This document shows positions 25,151-35,661 of a stretch of DNA of 64,000 nucleotides, in pieces. Source of the stretch: Xylanibacillus composti (lineage in GTDB: Bacteria; Bacillota; Bacilli; Paenibacillales; K13); contig NZ_BOVK01000015.1 in the NCBI RefSeq assembly GCF_018403685.1, positions 177,758-241,757 on the forward strand, written 5' to 3'. Numbering within the stretch: the stretch's first letter is position 1; each line of letters opens with the position of its first letter. The position numbers and the translations under genes were made by a program. The notes below the pieces were generated by a model. It did no database searches. It had not been told where the DNA came from and worked only from the letters and a program-made list of their open reading frames with translations.

Positions 25151-26134
25151 TTACTTGCGTTCCGGCGCGGTGTCCCAGTTGAACAAATAACGGCGTGCTG
25201 CCCGGCGGGCCGTGAACAGCTGATGCTGCAGCTGCCAAACATTATGACCGAGCACGCGAATGACAATGCCGCGATCAGCTGTCATGCTCGCCCCCGTCAA
25301 GCAGGCAGCCCCGCCGGGGAGGCGACAAGTTGCGCTTGGCTCGCTCTCGGCTGCACTAATCGCTTCCCCGCTTTTTGCGGATGGGCCGGGAAGGTCGAAA
25401 TCCGGTGCTTTCTCTGCCAATCCGAGCTCCTCTCGAATTCGCTCCAGCAGCAGCTCATCAGCCCGGGGGGCCAGGATCCACATGCTGGCCATGTGCGTAT
25501 AGGAACCGAAGGCAGCCAATCCGCGCACATCGTGGACAGCCGGCTGGAGCAGAAAGCGGTCCCAGACGGTCAGCCTTCCATTGCGGAAAATTTCCACCTT
25601 GCTGTCCACGAGCCCGTATTGAAACAATTCGTTCCGGTGCGTGCGTCCCGGCGTGACCACGTCCCCGAACAGCAAAACCGCATCCTCCTCCAGCTCTATG
25701 CGCGTGTGCGTGTCGATCCTGCTTCGCGCGTATGGAATCATCGGCTCGGGGAAAAATTCCAGCAGGCTGCCTGCCCCCAATTGAAAATGCTGGGTTAGGC
25801 GCGAGCCTGCGCCGGAAGCCGGATGAATCTTCGTAAAAGACTGGTTCGTCAGATAGACGCTTGCGCCTGCCTCCAGCTCCATACTGATATCGTAACGGTC
25901 GCCATCCAGCATGCCGGGTGAAGCATCCATCATATATACCGCCAGCTGCCCGCCTTCTTCCATTGGGAAGGTCTTGGATATCTTCAGCGGCGCTTGATGA
26001 TAGCGATCCGCCAGGAAGGTCCTCTTGTTCTTGCACGCAAAGCGGCCTGTCAGCTTGCCGCGGACACCTGGCGCAGCCGGTATGCTTGCTGCGGAGTCGT
26101 GCTGAGCGGCAGGCTTAATGAGGCTCATCGCCAT
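25151..26134 (-). CDS. ureD: urease accessory protein UreD
   Basis: A 327-residue UreD/UreH protein: [51 protein letters not shown] and [14 protein letters not shown] are the expected blocks. UreD acts in the cytoplasm with UreF and UreG to deliver nickel to the UreC active site. It is the last gene of the minus-strand urease operon and its start overlaps the end of ureG by 20 bases. The ribosome site is poor, so translation is probably coupled to ureG; ATG at 26128 is an alternative start. The Pro/Ser-rich segment near residue 250 is a loop not usual in the family. Confidence 0.92.
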   Translation of the reverse strand: MAMSLIKPAAQHDSAASIPAAPGVRGKLTGRFACKNKRTFLADRYHQAPLKISKTFPMEEGGQLAVYMMDASPGMLDGDRYDISMELEAGASVYLTNQSFTKIHPASGAGSRLTQHFQLGAGSLLEFFPEPMIPYARSRIDTHTRIELEEDAVLLFGDVVTPGRTHRNELFQYGLVDSKVEIFRNGRLTVWDRFLLQPAVHDVRGLAAFGSYTHMASMWILAPRADELLLERIREELGLAEKAPDFDLPGPSAKSGEAISAAESEPSATCRLPGGAACLTGASMTADRGIVIRVLGHNVWQLQHQLFTARRAARRYLFNWDTAPERK

Positions 26135-26843
26135 GCATGCCGTGCAGTTCTACGATATCATGCGTGTGCAGATTGACCGATGCCGCGTCTCCTGCCAGCT
26201 GGTGCTCGATCCAGTGACAAATGTGATCGAGACCGACACCGGCCATCAGGTTGCTCATGACATAGGGGCGTTCGCCGCGCATCGTCTGCGTGTCCTTGCG
26301 CATCACGTCCAGGCTTGCGCCTACATGGGGGGCCAGATCGATTTTGTTGATGATGAGCAAGTCACTGCGCATAATGCCGGGTCCCCCTTTGCGCGGGATT
26401 TTTTCTCCCTGGGCCACATCAATAATGTAGATGAACCGGTCAACCAGCTCAGGACTGAATGCCGCGGCCAAATTGTCTCCGCCGCTTTCAATCAAGATCA
26501 TATCCAGATCGGCGAATCGCCTTTCCAATTCTTCCACCGCTTCGAAATTCATCGACGCATCCTCGCGGATTGCCGTGTGCGGGCATCCCCCCGTTTCTAC
26601 TCCGATTATTCGTTCGGAGGGGAGCGCTTCGGCACGGGTCAAGATGTCCGCATCCTCCTTCGTGTAAATATCGTTAGTAATGACGGCCAAGCTGTAGCGG
26701 TCTCGCATGGCTTTCGATATTTTTTCTACCAGAGCGGTTTTGCCGGAACCGACCGGTCCCCCAATGCCGATTCGAAGGGGGCGGTCCCGCTCCAATACGG
26801 GCGTCTCCCATTGATCATGCGAATGATTGGCACCTTGACACAT
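26115..26843 (-). CDS. ureG: urease accessory GTPase UreG
   Basis: A 242-residue SIMIBI-class GTPase with the P-loop [26 protein letters not shown], the [15 protein letters not shown] metal-site motif (CPH binds nickel) and the [11 protein letters not shown] guanine motif. Hydrolysis of GTP drives nickel transfer to urease. ATG at 26843 has GGAGGAG upstream and is preferred to an ATG 15 bases earlier that lies in that ribosome site. The N-terminus contains NHSHD, a small His-rich patch. No ureE is present in this operon, so UreG may need to take nickel by itself; that is inference. Confidence 0.95.
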   Translation of the reverse strand: MCQGANHSHDQWETPVLERDRPLRIGIGGPVGSGKTALVEKISKAMRDRYSLAVITNDIYTKEDADILTRAEALPSERIIGVETGGCPHTAIREDASMNFEAVEELERRFADLDMILIESGGDNLAAAFSPELVDRFIYIIDVAQGEKIPRKGGPGIMRSDLLIINKIDLAPHVGASLDVMRKDTQTMRGERPYVMSNLMAGVGLDHICHWIEHQLAGDAASVNLHTHDIVELHGMHGDEPH

Positions 26844-26901
26844 GGCAATCTCCTCCATTTATAAATTGGGTTAGCGGCAAACTTTCCAGCTGGGACATAA
26901 A

Positions 26902-27594
26902 TCAGGACATAAACAGTCTTGAATACAGGCCTTCGTGTTGCATGGCGCAAATATCCTGCAAAGGTGAAAAACTGTGCAGCAGGTCCGGCGGCAGCTCACG
27001 CACCTTGCTCCACTCCTCGGCAATATGCTCGGTACCCCGGCTGATCAATAGCTGGCACTCCGTTTGCCCGACGGACATCAACCGCAGGGCGCTCCCGGCG
27101 ATGGCGGATACAGCGGTGTACAGAAAGCCCCGCACCGCATCGTCCATGGGGATGCCCAAACGGCAGGCAATCCACGCATGGACGGCTGGCAAGGTGCCGT
27201 ATGCCTGATAGTCGGACAACGCTTGCTCCAATTCGTCGAGCGCCATCCACGGATACAGCTTGCGAGCGAGCGTCAGCAGCCGTCTGCCCATCTTGTGCTG
27301 GCCTTCACGCGATTCCGAGGCTGGGCGCTGGACGTGCAGAATACTGTCCAAGCGGCAGAAACGGCGCATATCCGCTTCTTCAATCGCCGCGTACATTCCC
27401 TTGATGGCAAGCCCTTCGAGGCGGACGAGGCTGCAGTGAATCTGGCTGTTCATGTATTGCTCAAGCTCAGCCAGGCTGCCGATCGCCCCTTTTTGAACAT
27501 AGGTCTCGAGGCCGAAAGAATGGGAGAACCCGCCGATTGGCAAAGCGCTGTCAAGCATTTGGACATACGCAAGAAATCGGGCATCCCGGTTCAT
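26902..27594 (-). CDS. ureF: urease accessory protein UreF
   Basis: A 230-residue UreF protein with LPIGGFSHSFGLETYVQKG near the N-terminus and an all-helical sequence, ending SPLQDICAMQHEGLYSRLFMS, as expected in the family. UreF forms the UreD-UreF-UreG complex that activates urease. AAAGGAGGATAAG precedes the ATG at 27594. It follows ureC after 46 bases; the ureE gene often found here is missing. Confidence 0.94.
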   Translation of the reverse strand: MNRDARFLAYVQMLDSALPIGGFSHSFGLETYVQKGAIGSLAELEQYMNSQIHCSLVRLEGLAIKGMYAAIEEADMRRFCRLDSILHVQRPASESREGQHKMGRRLLTLARKLYPWMALDELEQALSDYQAYGTLPAVHAWIACRLGIPMDDAVRGFLYTAVSAIAGSALRLMSVGQTECQLLISRGTEHIAEEWSKVRELPPDLLHSFSPLQDICAMQHEGLYSRLFMS

Positions 27595-27640
27595 CGGCTT
27601 ATCCTCCTTTCGCTATCGGCCATGTGCGGCGAACAGGCAA

Positions 27641-29371
27641 TTAGAACAGGAAATATCGCTGTGCCATGGGCAGAACAGAAGCTGGCTCGCACACCAGTGC
27701 TGCGCCATCCGCCTTGACGGTATACGTCTCGGGATCGACTGTAATATCCGGCGTGCTGTCGTTCAGCAGCATATCCTTCTTCCCGATCGTACGGCAGCCC
27801 CGTACTGCATGGACATGCTTCTCCAGACCAAGCTTTTGGGGGATGCCGCCATCCAAAGCGGCCTGCGAGACGAATGTGATGGAACTTGCGGCCAGCGCTT
27901 TGCCGAACGCGCCGAACATCGGCCGCCCCTGTATGGGCTGAGGGGTAGGGATGGACGCATTCGGATCGCCCATCTGCGACCAGGCAATCATGCCGCCCTT
28001 AAGCACCAGGTCCGGCTTGACGCCGAAGTATGCAGGACGCCACAGGACGAGGTCAGCCCACTTGCCCGGTTCGATTGAGCCGACAATATGGCCGATTCCG
28101 TGTGCAATGGCAGGATTGATCGTATATTTGGCGATGTAGCGGCGGATGCGGTAGTTGTCCCGACCAGCAGTGTCTTCGGGCAAGGGGCCGCGTTGTTTTT
28201 TCATCTTGTCGGCCGTTTGCCAGGTGCGCGTGACGACCTCGCCTACACGTCCCATCGCTTGGGAATCCGAGCTTATGATGCTGAATGCGCCCAGGTCGTG
28301 CAAAATATCCTCTGCGGCGATGGTCTCGGGACGAATGCGGGAATCAGCAAACGCCACATCCTCCGGAATGGCGCTATCCAAGTGATGGCATACCATCAGC
28401 ATGTCCAGATGCTCCTCGATCGTATTGACCGTAAACGGGCGGGTCGGATTCGTGGAAGAAGGGAGAATATGCGGGTATCCGGCCGCCTTGATGATGTCCG
28501 GCGCATGTCCGCCTCCCGCACCCTCCGTATGATACGTATGAATGGTGCGACCGCCTATGGCGTCCAGCGTCGATTCCACGAACCCGGCTTCGTTCAAGGT
28601 GTCGGTATGAATTGCAACCTGAACGTCGTACTGATCGGCCACATCGAGACAAGTGCGAATAGCTTCCGGTGTCGTTCCCCAATCTTCATGGAGCTTCAGT
28701 CCGATCGCGCCAGCTTCCACTTGCTCGGCTAACGGTGCTGGGGATGAAGCATTGCCCTTGCCTAGAAAGCCGAGATTGACGGGGAAGGCTTCCGCTGCTT
28801 CGAGCATGCGATGGATATGCCAGGCGCCGGGGGTGCAGGTGGTGGCGTTCGTACCGGTCGCTGGTCCTGTTCCTCCGCCAATCATCGTGGTGATGCCGGA
28901 TTCAATCGCTGTGTCGATTTGCTGCGGACAGATGAAATGGATATGGGTGTCGATGCCGCCCGCCGTGACGATCATGCCTTCACCGGCGATCACCTCAGTC
29001 GAGGCGCCGATAATCAAGGACGGGTCTACCCCGTCCATGGTGTCGGGATTGCCTGCCTTGCCGATGCCGACTATCCGGCCGTCGCGTATGCCGACATCGC
29101 CCTTGACAATTCCCCAATAATCGACGATGACCGCGTTCGTTATGACCGTATCCAAGACCGGGCCGGGATCGCCAATGGCGCCGCGCGGGATATGAGCTTG
29201 CTGGCCCATTCCATCGCGGATGACCTTGCCGCCGCCGAATTTGCTTTCGTCTCCATATACGGTGAAGTCCCGCTCAACAACAGCCCACAGCTCCGTATCG
29301 GCGAGCCGGACCGCATCTCCCGCGGTCGGTCCGAATATGGAGGCGTATTGCGCTCTAGTCATGCTGGACAT
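27641..29371 (-). CDS. ureC: urease subunit alpha (UreC)
   Basis: The 576-residue catalytic subunit of urease, which hydrolyses urea to ammonia and carbamate. It has [13 protein letters not shown] and [14 protein letters not shown] (HxH and the carbamylated lysine that bridge the two nickel ions), [13 protein letters not shown], and the active-site flap [30 protein letters not shown] is upstream of the ATG at 29371; ATG at 29362 is also possible. The start overlaps the end of ureB by 17 bases. The length and motifs look fully functional. Confidence 0.97.
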   Translation of the reverse strand: MSSMTRAQYASIFGPTAGDAVRLADTELWAVVERDFTVYGDESKFGGGKVIRDGMGQQAHIPRGAIGDPGPVLDTVITNAVIVDYWGIVKGDVGIRDGRIVGIGKAGNPDTMDGVDPSLIIGASTEVIAGEGMIVTAGGIDTHIHFICPQQIDTAIESGITTMIGGGTGPATGTNATTCTPGAWHIHRMLEAAEAFPVNLGFLGKGNASSPAPLAEQVEAGAIGLKLHEDWGTTPEAIRTCLDVADQYDVQVAIHTDTLNEAGFVESTLDAIGGRTIHTYHTEGAGGGHAPDIIKAAGYPHILPSSTNPTRPFTVNTIEEHLDMLMVCHHLDSAIPEDVAFADSRIRPETIAAEDILHDLGAFSIISSDSQAMGRVGEVVTRTWQTADKMKKQRGPLPEDTAGRDNYRIRRYIAKYTINPAIAHGIGHIVGSIEPGKWADLVLWRPAYFGVKPDLVLKGGMIAWSQMGDPNASIPTPQPIQGRPMFGAFGKALAASSITFVSQAALDGGIPQKLGLEKHVHAVRGCRTIGKKDMLLNDSTPDITVDPETYTVKADGAALVCEPASVLPMAQRYFLF

Positions 29372-29738
29372 CGTACAATCTTCCTTTCCATGCTTGGATT
29401 CGGTCGTTCAATTCTGCTGAATTTGGCTTAGGATCGATGGGACCGTTCGTCAGACCGTTCAGGCCGTATATGCGCCTGCTGCCGCCGAACTCGGTCAGTG
29501 TCACCGGCTTTTCCTCCCCGGGCTCGAAGCGGACGGCGTTGCCGGCCGGAATATCCAGCCTCATGCCGAAGGCAGCCTGGCGGTCGAAGGACAGCAGCGC
29601 ATTGACTTCAAAAAAATGATAGTGGCTGCCGACTTGGACGGGCCGGTCTCCCATATTGACCACGACGACGGTGCGGGTTTGTCTTCCTGCGTTGATCTCG
29701 ATTTCACCTGATTGCAGACGGTATTCGCCAGGTATCAT
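29355..29738 (-). CDS. ureB: urease subunit beta (UreB)
   Basis: A 127-residue Ure[60 protein letters not shown] and [12 protein letters not shown] are diagnostic. It packs with UreA and UreC into the urease trimer. AAAGGAAAGGAGC precedes the ATG. The gene lies between ureA and ureC and overlaps ureC by 17 bases. Confidence 0.96.
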   Translation of the reverse strand: MIPGEYRLQSGEIEINAGRQTRTVVVVNMGDRPVQVGSHYHFFEVNALLSFDRQAAFGMRLDIPAGNAVRFEPGEEKPVTLTEFGGSRRIYGLNGLTNGPIDPKPNSAELNDRIQAWKGRLYDVQHD

Positions 29739-29775
29739 ATAGATGCTCCTTTCCTTTGCGGTGAAACAGCTGACG

Positions 29776-30078
29776 TTATCGTATCGGCTCGTGCACCGTT
29801 ACAAGCTTCGTTCCATCGGGGAAGGTTGCCTCAACCTGCACCTCGGCGATCATCTCCGCGACGCCCTCCATGACGTCCTCCCTGGTCAGGATTGTGCCGC
29901 CATATTGCATCAAGTCAGCGACGGATTTGCCATCGCGCGCACCCTCCATAATTTCGGAAGTAATCATAGCTGTCGCCTCCGGAACGTTCAGCTTGACGCC
30001 CCTCGCCAGTCTTCTCCGGGCAAGGTCTGCGGCGTAGGATATCCACAGCTTCTCTTTTTCCCGCTGCGTGAGATGCAT
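29776..30078 (-). CDS. ureA: urease subunit gamma (UreA)
   Basis: A 100-residue UreA, the usual length, starting [20 protein letters not shown]. It contains [16 protein letters not shown] and [12 protein letters not shown] and ends [15 protein letters not shown]. The ATG at 30078 was chosen because GGGAGGA is 6 bases upstream and it matches the family start; the longer frame from 30171 would run through the promoter. It is the first gene of the operon and its promoter overlaps a GlnR/TnrA-type box. Confidence 0.96.
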   Translation of the reverse strand: MHLTQREKEKLWISYAADLARRRLARGVKLNVPEATAMITSEIMEGARDGKSVADLMQYGGTILTREDVMEGVAEMIAEVQVEATFPDGTKLVTVHEPIR

Positions 30079-30115
30079 TCGCATTCCTCCCTGCATGTTT
30101 CTTCTCTCAATATGA

Positions 30116-30148
30116 TGTAATAATAACTCACATGAATGTGGGTGTAAA
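30116..30148 (-). promoter_or_regulatory. ure promoter with GlnR/TnrA-type box
   Basis: On the minus strand TTTACA (30143-30148) and TATTAT (30120-30125) are spaced by 17 bases, a good SigA promoter about 40 bases before ureA. The -10 is inside TGTAATAATAACTCACA (30116-30132, plus strand), an exact match to TGTNA-N7-TNACA, the nitrogen-control box of GlnR and TnrA. A box over the -10 points to repression when nitrogen is plentiful. Confidence 0.82.
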
Positions 30149-30242
30149 GAGAAAAAAGAATCGTTTATCAACGGATACGGGGGGGGGGACTAAGAAAAAT
30201 ACTTAAATTTTCTGCCTTGTGTCATTTTAATTTATCGAGAAA

Positions 30243-30283
30243 TGTAAAATATATTGACATTAAATTTGTTCGCTTTATATAAT
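30243..30283 (+). promoter_or_regulatory. urt promoter with GlnR/TnrA-type box
   Basis: TTGACA (30254-30259) and TATAAT (30278-30283), both perfect SigA hexamers, are spaced by 18 bases upstream of urtA. The -35 lies inside TGTAAAATATATTGACA (30243-30259), another exact TGTNA-N7-TNACA match. This is the second nitrogen box in the ureA-urtA intergenic region. Confidence 0.85.
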
Positions 30284-30362
30284 ATGTAACAACGAACAGT
30301 TGATGGATGGAGTCGCTTCAACGTTCGGGAATGAAAGAGATATAGCGGGAGGTAGTGGGGAA

Positions 30363-31640
30363 ATGGAGAGAAACGTTCGGAAAAAGAGAGTGAACATGTT
30401 TTTGCTGCTGGCATTAGCGTTGGTAATGGTAGCAGCAGGCTGCTCAAACGGCGGCAATGCGGGAACGACTGCAAACACAGGGGGAGAGAACGCAGCAGGA
30501 GAAGAGACCGTGGCCAGCGGGGACACGATCAAGGTAGGTATTCTCCACTCCTTAAGCGGAACCATGTCAATTAGTGAGGTCTCGGTCAAGGATGCGGAAT
30601 TGCTGGCGATTGAGGAGATCAACGCGAACGGCGGAGTGCTGGGCAAGCAGCTGGAGCCGATCATCGAGGACGGCGCTTCTGACTGGCCGACCTTCGCAGA
30701 GAAGGCGCGGAAATTAATCGAGCAGGATCAAGTGGCGACCGTATTCGGCGGATGGACCTCTGCCAGCCGCAAAGCGATGCTTCCCGTATTCGAGGAATTG
30801 GGCGGCTTGCTGTGGTATCCGGTGCAGTATGAGGGGCTGGAAACATCGCCGAACATCTTCTACACCGGAGCAACGACCAACCAGCAGATCATTCCTTCTG
30901 TCAGTTGGCTGCTGGAGCAGGGTCATGAGAATTTCTATCTGCTCGGTTCGGACTATGTCTTCCCGCGCACAGCTAATATGATCATTAAGGCGCAATTGGA
31001 AGCGGAAGGCGGAGTGACGGTTGGTGAAGAATATACGCCGCTTGGGCATACCGAGTACAGCACCATTATCAACAAGATCAAAGCTGCACAGCCTGATGTC
31101 ATCTACAACACCTTGAATGGGGACAGCAATGTTGCATTCTTCAAGCAGCTGCGGGATGCGGGCATCACAGCAGACGATATCCCGGTACTGTCTGTCAGCG
31201 TAGCGGAGGAAGAGATTCGCGGAATTGGCGCAGACGTATTGGCGGGACACTACGCAGCCTGGAACTATTACCAGACGACAGATACGCCGGAGAACGCCGC
31301 ATTCGTTGAAGCGTATAAGGCCAAGTATGGCGCAGACCGGGTAACCGCCGATCCGATTGAAGCCGGCTATATAGCCGTATATCTCTGGGCGGCCGCAGTA
31401 GAAAAAGCAGGAACTACCGATGTCGAGCCAGTCAAGGCTGCGGCAGACGGCATCACCTTTGCTGCGCCGGAAGGCGAGGTCATGATCGACGGGGAGACGC
31501 AGCATATTTACAAAAAGGTGAGAATCGGCCAGGTGGAAGCTGACGGGATGTTCAAGGAAGTGTACAGCACGCCTGAGCCTGTCAAGCCAGATCCGCATTT
31601 GACCGGTTACGACTGGGCGCAAGGGCTGGAAGGTCAATAA
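30363..31640 (+). CDS. urtA: urea ABC transporter substrate-binding lipoprotein UrtA
   Basis: A 425-residue lipoprotein with a basic start, a hydrophobic segment and lipobox VAAGC (Cys at about residue 27). The mature part starts [17 protein letters not shown] and has [27 protein letters not shown] and [20 protein letters not shown], the UrtA type of type I periplasmic-binding-like protein. It binds urea outside the membrane for UrtBC. GGGAGGTAGTGGGG precedes the ATG at 30363. It is the first gene of urtABCDE and its promoter has a nitrogen box. Confidence 0.94.
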   Translation: MERNVRKKRVNMFLLLALALVMVAAGCSNGGNAGTTANTGGENAAGEETVASGDTIKVGILHSLSGTMSISEVSVKDAELLAIEEINANGGVLGKQLEPIIEDGASDWPTFAEKARKLIEQDQVATVFGGWTSASRKAMLPVFEELGGLLWYPVQYEGLETSPNIFYTGATTNQQIIPSVSWLLEQGHENFYLLGSDYVFPRTANMIIKAQLEAEGGVTVGEEYTPLGHTEYSTIINKIKAAQPDVIYNTLNGDSNVAFFKQLRDAGITADDIPVLSVSVAEEEIRGIGADVLAGHYAAWNYYQTTDTPENAAFVEAYKAKYGADRVTADPIEAGYIAVYLWAAAVEKAGTTDVEPVKAAADGITFAAPEGEVMIDGETQHIYKKVRIGQVEADGMFKEVYSTPEPVKPDPHLTGYDWAQGLEGQ

Positions 31641-31655
31641 TTCGATAGGTAGGCC

Positions 31656-31683
31656 AGAGGACGGTCGGCCGGACCGATCCTCT
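31656..31683 (+). promoter_or_regulatory. intercistronic hairpin between urtA and urtB
   Basis: AGAGGACGGTC and GACCGATCCTCT pair around GGCCG with no T-run. A stem after a binding-protein gene can protect the 3' end of its message or attenuate the rest, giving more UrtA than permease. Confidence 0.5.
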
Positions 31684-31713
31684 GCGCTTTCCGTTTCCCA
31701 AGGGGGGAAGGTA

Positions 31714-32613
31714 ATGGAATCGACGATTCAGCTTTTGTTCAATGGCATCAGCACCAGCTCTATTCTGCTCTTGATTGCACTCGGATTGGCTATCACGTTC
31801 GGACTGATGAATGTCATTAATATGGCGCATGGCGAGTTTATCATGATCGGCGCTTACAGTGTCTACGTGACGCAGCATGCATTCTCGCTGCTCCCTGGCG
31901 CCTGGTTTGACGCATATTTTCTCGTAGCGCTGCCGGTGGCGTTCATCGTGGCTGCTTTGATCGGTCTGCTTCTGGAATGGCTGTTGATCCGATTTCTGTA
32001 CGGCCGCCCGCTTGACAGTCTGCTGGCCACCTGGGGGGTTGGCATGATTCTGCAGCAGCTGGCCCGCACGATATTCGGGGCTCCGAACGTCGCAGTGACG
32101 AGTCCGGCGTGGCTGAATGGCGGGTTGCAATTCGGCATGGTCGTCCTGCCTTACAAGCGTTTGTTTATTCTGGGGATGGTCGCTGTTGTTCTTCTCCTCA
32201 TGTACCTCTATATTTATCGGAGTGCAGCGGGCCGACGAATGCGCGCGGTTATGCAAAATCGCGAAATGGCCGGATGCTTGGGCATTTCAACCCGGCGAGT
32301 AGATGCTGCGACTTTTGCGATCGGCTCCGGGATCGCGGGCGTAGCCGGATGTGCGGTCGCACTGCTCGGCCCGATTGGGCCATCGACAGGCACTTACTAT
32401 ATTGTGGACGCCTTCATGGTGGTGGTGCTGGGGGGCTTAGGCAAATTAATCGGAACCGTAGCCGGCGCGTTCGGCATCGGCGTGACGAATACGCTGTTTG
32501 AATCGTGGACGTCCGCCTCCATAGGCAAGGTGGTGGTATTCGCTGCGATTGTTGCCTTCTTGCAGTGGAGGCCGAAAGGTCTGGTGGCCATGCGCACTCG
32601 TTCGTTGGACTAA
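31714..32613 (+). CDS. urtB: urea ABC transporter permease UrtB
   Basis: A 299-residue membrane protein of the LivH type with about eight hydrophobic segments. [20 protein letters not shown] near the N-terminus and [19 protein letters not shown] near the C-terminus are typical of branched-chain amino acid/urea permeases. AAGGGGGGAAGG precedes the ATG. It pairs with UrtC to form the membrane channel. It lies in urtABCDE next to urease genes, which decides urea over amino acids as the substrate. Confidence 0.93.
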   Translation: MESTIQLLFNGISTSSILLLIALGLAITFGLMNVINMAHGEFIMIGAYSVYVTQHAFSLLPGAWFDAYFLVALPVAFIVAALIGLLLEWLLIRFLYGRPLDSLLATWGVGMILQQLARTIFGAPNVAVTSPAWLNGGLQFGMVVLPYKRLFILGMVAVVLLLMYLYIYRSAAGRRMRAVMQNREMAGCLGISTRRVDAATFAIGSGIAGVAGCAVALLGPIGPSTGTYYIVDAFMVVVLGGLGKLIGTVAGAFGIGVTNTLFESWTSASIGKVVVFAAIVAFLQWRPKGLVAMRTRSLD

Positions 32614-32636
32614 CTATAGAAGGGAGGCGCTCGCGG

Positions 32637-33773
32637 ATGCGGACAGCAACGGCTCGTTTCTTGCAATCGAAGAGTACCGTCGGCTATTTGCTGCTGGCGG
32701 CGGCACTCTTGTCAGCGCCATTGTTTGTATCTGATTTTCGATTGAATTTGCTGGCCAAATTTTTGAGCTTTGCCATTTTGGCCATTGGTTTGGATCTGAT
32801 ATGGGGTTATACCGGTATATTGAGCTTGGGGCAAGGGGTGTTCTTTGGCCTTGGCGCTTATTGTATGGCCATGCACTTGAAGCTGGGTTCAACAGACGGG
32901 AAACTGCCGGACTTCATGAGCTGGAGCGGCTTGTCGGAGCTGCCGTGGTTTTGGCAGCCATTTCATTCCTTTCCGTTAGCGGTACTGCTGGGTTTGCTGC
33001 TGCCGGCAGCATTGGCCGTAATACTCGGATATGTCACGTTTCGAAGTCGAATTCGGGGCGTATACTTTTCTATTCTGACTCAGGCTCTTGTTTTGATTAC
33101 GGTCACTTTATTCGTAGGACAGCAAGCCTATACGGGCGGGACGAACGGAGTGACCGGTTTTCGCCACATCTTCGGCTACTCCTTGTCCGATCCTGACGTG
33201 CAGCTGGTGCTGTATCTGATTACAGCGGTTGTGCTGATCATCGTCTTCCTATTTGCGAAATGGCTGGTCGGCACCAGGTTTGCCCGTGCGCTGCAGGCGA
33301 TACGCGACGGCGAGAACCGGCTCCGCTTCATCGGATACAACCCGGATACGTACAAAATGGTCGTGTTCGCGCTGTCCGCTGCGCTCGCCGGACTGGCTGG
33401 AATGCTCTTCGTTCTGCATGTCGGCATTATTTCGCCCTCGATGATGGGGATTGTACCATCGATTGAAATGGTATTGTGGGTGGCTATCGGCGGGAGAGGG
33501 ACGTTGATCGGCGCTGTCCTTGGCGCGATCCTGATTAATGCGGCGAAGACCGGCTTCAGCGAAGCTTATCCGGACGGCTGGCTTTATTTTATGGGCGCGC
33601 TGTTTGTCATTGTCGTCGTTTTTTTACCTGGCGGAATGATGAGTTTGAAGGACAAAGCGGCAGCGCTGTTGCGATTGCGAACCGGACGGAAGGCGAAAGT
33701 GGACACAGCCAAAGGAGGCGGGCATATTGGCACAAGCGGAATGGATTCTATCCTGCGAAAAACTAACCGTTGA
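32637..33773 (+). CDS. urtC: urea ABC transporter permease UrtC
   Basis: A 378-residue LivM-type permease with about ten hydrophobic segments. [20 protein letters not shown] and GGTNGVTGF are the expected blocks, with [20 protein letters not shown] in the cytoplasmic loop that meets the ATPases. GGGAGGCG is before the ATG at 32637; an earlier in-frame ATG is inside urtB. Its 3' end overlaps the start of urtD by 47 bases. Confidence 0.93.
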   Translation: MRTATARFLQSKSTVGYLLLAAALLSAPLFVSDFRLNLLAKFLSFAILAIGLDLIWGYTGILSLGQGVFFGLGAYCMAMHLKLGSTDGKLPDFMSWSGLSELPWFWQPFHSFPLAVLLGLLLPAALAVILGYVTFRSRIRGVYFSILTQALVLITVTLFVGQQAYTGGTNGVTGFRHIFGYSLSDPDVQLVLYLITAVVLIIVFLFAKWLVGTRFARALQAIRDGENRLRFIGYNPDTYKMVVFALSAALAGLAGMLFVLHVGIISPSMMGIVPSIEMVLWVAIGGRGTLIGAVLGAILINAAKTGFSEAYPDGWLYFMGALFVIVVVFLPGGMMSLKDKAAALLRLRTGRKAKVDTAKGGGHIGTSGMDSILRKTNR

Positions 33774-34482
33774 TTTCGACGGATTTGTGGCGGTTAATCA
33801 GATGGATTTTCGCCTGGCCCGGGGAGAGCTGCGGTTTTTGATCGGACCGAACGGCGCAGGGAAAACAACCATGCTGGATATGATCTGCGGCAAGACAAAG
33901 CCAACCTCGGGCAAAGTGCTGTATGGCGGCACGATGGACATTTCTCGGAAAAAAGAGCACCAGATCGCTTCTTTGGGCATCGCGCGCAAATTTCAGGCAC
34001 CGTCGATTTTTCAGCCGCTTAGCGTATTCGAAAACATGGAGCTGGCATTGAAGCAGAACCGAAGCGTATGGGCATCGCTATTTCGTCCGACTACGTCAGA
34101 GCAGCGGGAGCGGATTATGGCGGGGCTGGCGCTTATCGGACTGGACGGGAAGGCGCAGTTGCGGGCGGGCAGCCTGTCGCATGGCGAGAAGCAGTGGCTG
34201 GAAATCGGCATGATGCTGCTTCAGGAGCCCACCGTGCTGCTGCTGGATGAACCGGTGGCAGGTATGACGGACGTAGAGACGATGAAGACAGGCGAGCTCT
34301 TGATGACAATTAAGGAAAATTGCTCTGTCGTGGTCGTGGAGCATGATATGGAGTTTGTGCGGGCGTTCTCCAGCACGGTAACGGTCATGCATGAAGGCTC
34401 CTTATTGAAGGAAGGGACGATGGAGGACATTCAAAGCGATCAGCGGGTGGCTGAAGTATATTTGGGACAGAAGGCGGGATGA
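33727..34482 (+). CDS. urtD: urea ABC transporter ATP-binding protein UrtD
   Basis: A 251-residue ABC ATPase. Walker A is GPNGAGKTT, the signature-like segment is [15 protein letters not shown], Walker B is [13 protein letters not shown] and the switch His follows in VVEHDMEF. The [10 protein letters not shown] form of the signature is typical of UrtD. AAAGGAGGCGGG precedes the TTG at 33727. It energises urea uptake with UrtE. Confidence 0.94.
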   Translation: MAQAEWILSCEKLTVDFDGFVAVNQMDFRLARGELRFLIGPNGAGKTTMLDMICGKTKPTSGKVLYGGTMDISRKKEHQIASLGIARKFQAPSIFQPLSVFENMELALKQNRSVWASLFRPTTSEQRERIMAGLALIGLDGKAQLRAGSLSHGEKQWLEIGMMLLQEPTVLLLDEPVAGMTDVETMKTGELLMTIKENCSVVVVEHDMEFVRAFSSTVTVMHEGSLLKEGTMEDIQSDQRVAEVYLGQKAG

Positions 34483-34485
34483 AGC

Positions 34486-35181
34486 ATGCTGGATATCCGC
34501 AATCTTGAAGTCGCTTATGGGGAAAGTATGGTGCTCCGCGACATCAGCCTGCAGGTAAAGCCCGGCGAGGTGGTCTGTCTGATGGGCCGCAACGGCGTAG
34601 GCAAAACAACATTGGTCAAAAGCATGATGGGCATATTGAAGCCGCGCAGCGGCAGCATGGTGTACAACGGGCTGGACATGACGCGGATTTCCGCTGACAA
34701 ACGGGCGAAAGCAGGCATCGGCTATGTGCCGCAGGGCCGTGAAATCTTCGCGCAGCTGAGCGTGCACGAGAATTTGCTGCTTGGCTTGGAAGCGGCAAGG
34801 GAGAAGCGGGCATGCGTGCCGCAGGAGGTGCTTGACCGCTTTCCCGTGCTGACCGAGATGATGAGCCGCAGAGGAGGCGATTTGAGCGGAGGGCAGCAGC
34901 AGCAGCTGGCATTCGCCCGGGCGCTGGCTTCCTCGCCCGCGCTGCTCATACTGGATGAGCCGACGGAGGGGATTCAGCCGTCCATTGTCGACAGCATTCG
35001 AGATGTCATTCAGTCGTTGAAAGCAAGCGGAAACCTGGCGATTTTGCTCGTTGAGCAAAGTCTGGATTTCGTCAGAGAAGTCGCAGACAGTTTCTATGTG
35101 ATTCAAAAAGGAACGGTCGTCGCTCACGGGGGCCGTGAGGATTTGACGGACAAGTTGGTTCGCGACTATTTGGTGGTTTAG
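34486..35181 (+). CDS. urtE: urea ABC transporter ATP-binding protein UrtE
   Basis: A 231-residue LivF-type ABC ATPase with Walker A GRNGVGKTT, IGYVPQGREIFAQLSV, signature LSGGQQQQLAFARAL and Walker B LLILDEPTEGIQPS. QGREIF and EGIQPSI are diagnostic of UrtE. It starts 3 bases after urtD, with a weak ribosome site, so coupling is likely. A terminator-like hairpin follows. Confidence 0.94.
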   Translation: MLDIRNLEVAYGESMVLRDISLQVKPGEVVCLMGRNGVGKTTLVKSMMGILKPRSGSMVYNGLDMTRISADKRAKAGIGYVPQGREIFAQLSVHENLLLGLEAAREKRACVPQEVLDRFPVLTEMMSRRGGDLSGGQQQQLAFARALASSPALLILDEPTEGIQPSIVDSIRDVIQSLKASGNLAILLVEQSLDFVREVADSFYVIQKGTVVAHGGREDLTDKLVRDYLVV

Positions 35182-35222
35182 CATTAGACGGATTGACAGG
35201 AATGCCTCTGCCGGTGGAGAGC

Positions 35223-35262
35223 GAAGCTGTCCCTGAAGTCCTGCGGACTTTGGGACAGCTTC
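35223..35262 (+). terminator. terminator after urtE, GAAGCTGTCC hairpin family
   Basis: GAAGCTGTCCC (35223-35233) and GGGACAGCTTC (35252-35262) pair, and AAGTCC/GGACTT continue the stem around a 3-base loop. There is no long T-run. The stem is shared with the hairpins at 25080 and 61799. Confidence 0.7.
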
Positions 35263-35309
35263 TTAGCGTTTGTCTTAATCCGGCTGCTGCTTTCCACCAG
35301 CTTTAAACG

Positions 35310-35374
35310 TCTGCTTCTAATCGTTCTGCCTCTAACTTCTGCTTAAAATTTCTGCATCTAACCTCTGCCGTAAA
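35310..35374. repeat. degenerate 13-14 bp tandem repeat
   Basis: Five neighbouring copies of a unit like TTCTGCTTCTAAC start at about 35310, 35324, 35337, 35350 and 35363, in non-coding DNA after the urt operon. Confidence 0.6.
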
Positions 35375-35398
35375 TGCCAGCTCTTAGCGCCCCTGAGT

Positions 35399-35661
35399 TC
35401 ATCGCCAGCTGCCTCGAAAATGGGAATCTCCGAACTGAGTCGCCAGCTGCTCGATAACGGAATTACCGAACTGAGTCGCCAGCTGCCTCGAAAACGGGAA
35501 TCTCCGAACTGAGTCGCCAGCTGCCTTGAAAACGGGAATCTCCGAACTGAGTCGCCAGCTGCTCGATAACGGGAATCTCCGAACTGAGTCGCCAGCTGCT
35601 CGATAACGGGAATTTCTGAACTGAGTCGCCAGCTGCCTCAATGACGGGAATTTCTGGACTT
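35399..35661. repeat. minisatellite, seven copies of a 36-38 bp unit
   Basis: Units beginning GCCAGCTGC start at 35404, 35442, 35478, 35516, 35554, 35591 and 35628. Each continues with a CTCGAAAACGGG or TCGATAACGGG middle and an AATCTCCGAACTGAGTC end. The two middles alternate irregularly, a sign of repeated duplication. No gene is supported here; the rest of the gap from 35182 to 36033 holds only GC-rich sequence with two copies of GTGGAGGCCCGCC (35887 and 35918). Confidence 0.9.

Noticed and set aside
35399..35661. The regularly spaced GCCAGCTGC copies looked at first like a CRISPR array.
   Set aside because: The units are joined directly with no unique spacers between them and no cas genes are near, so it is a minisatellite.
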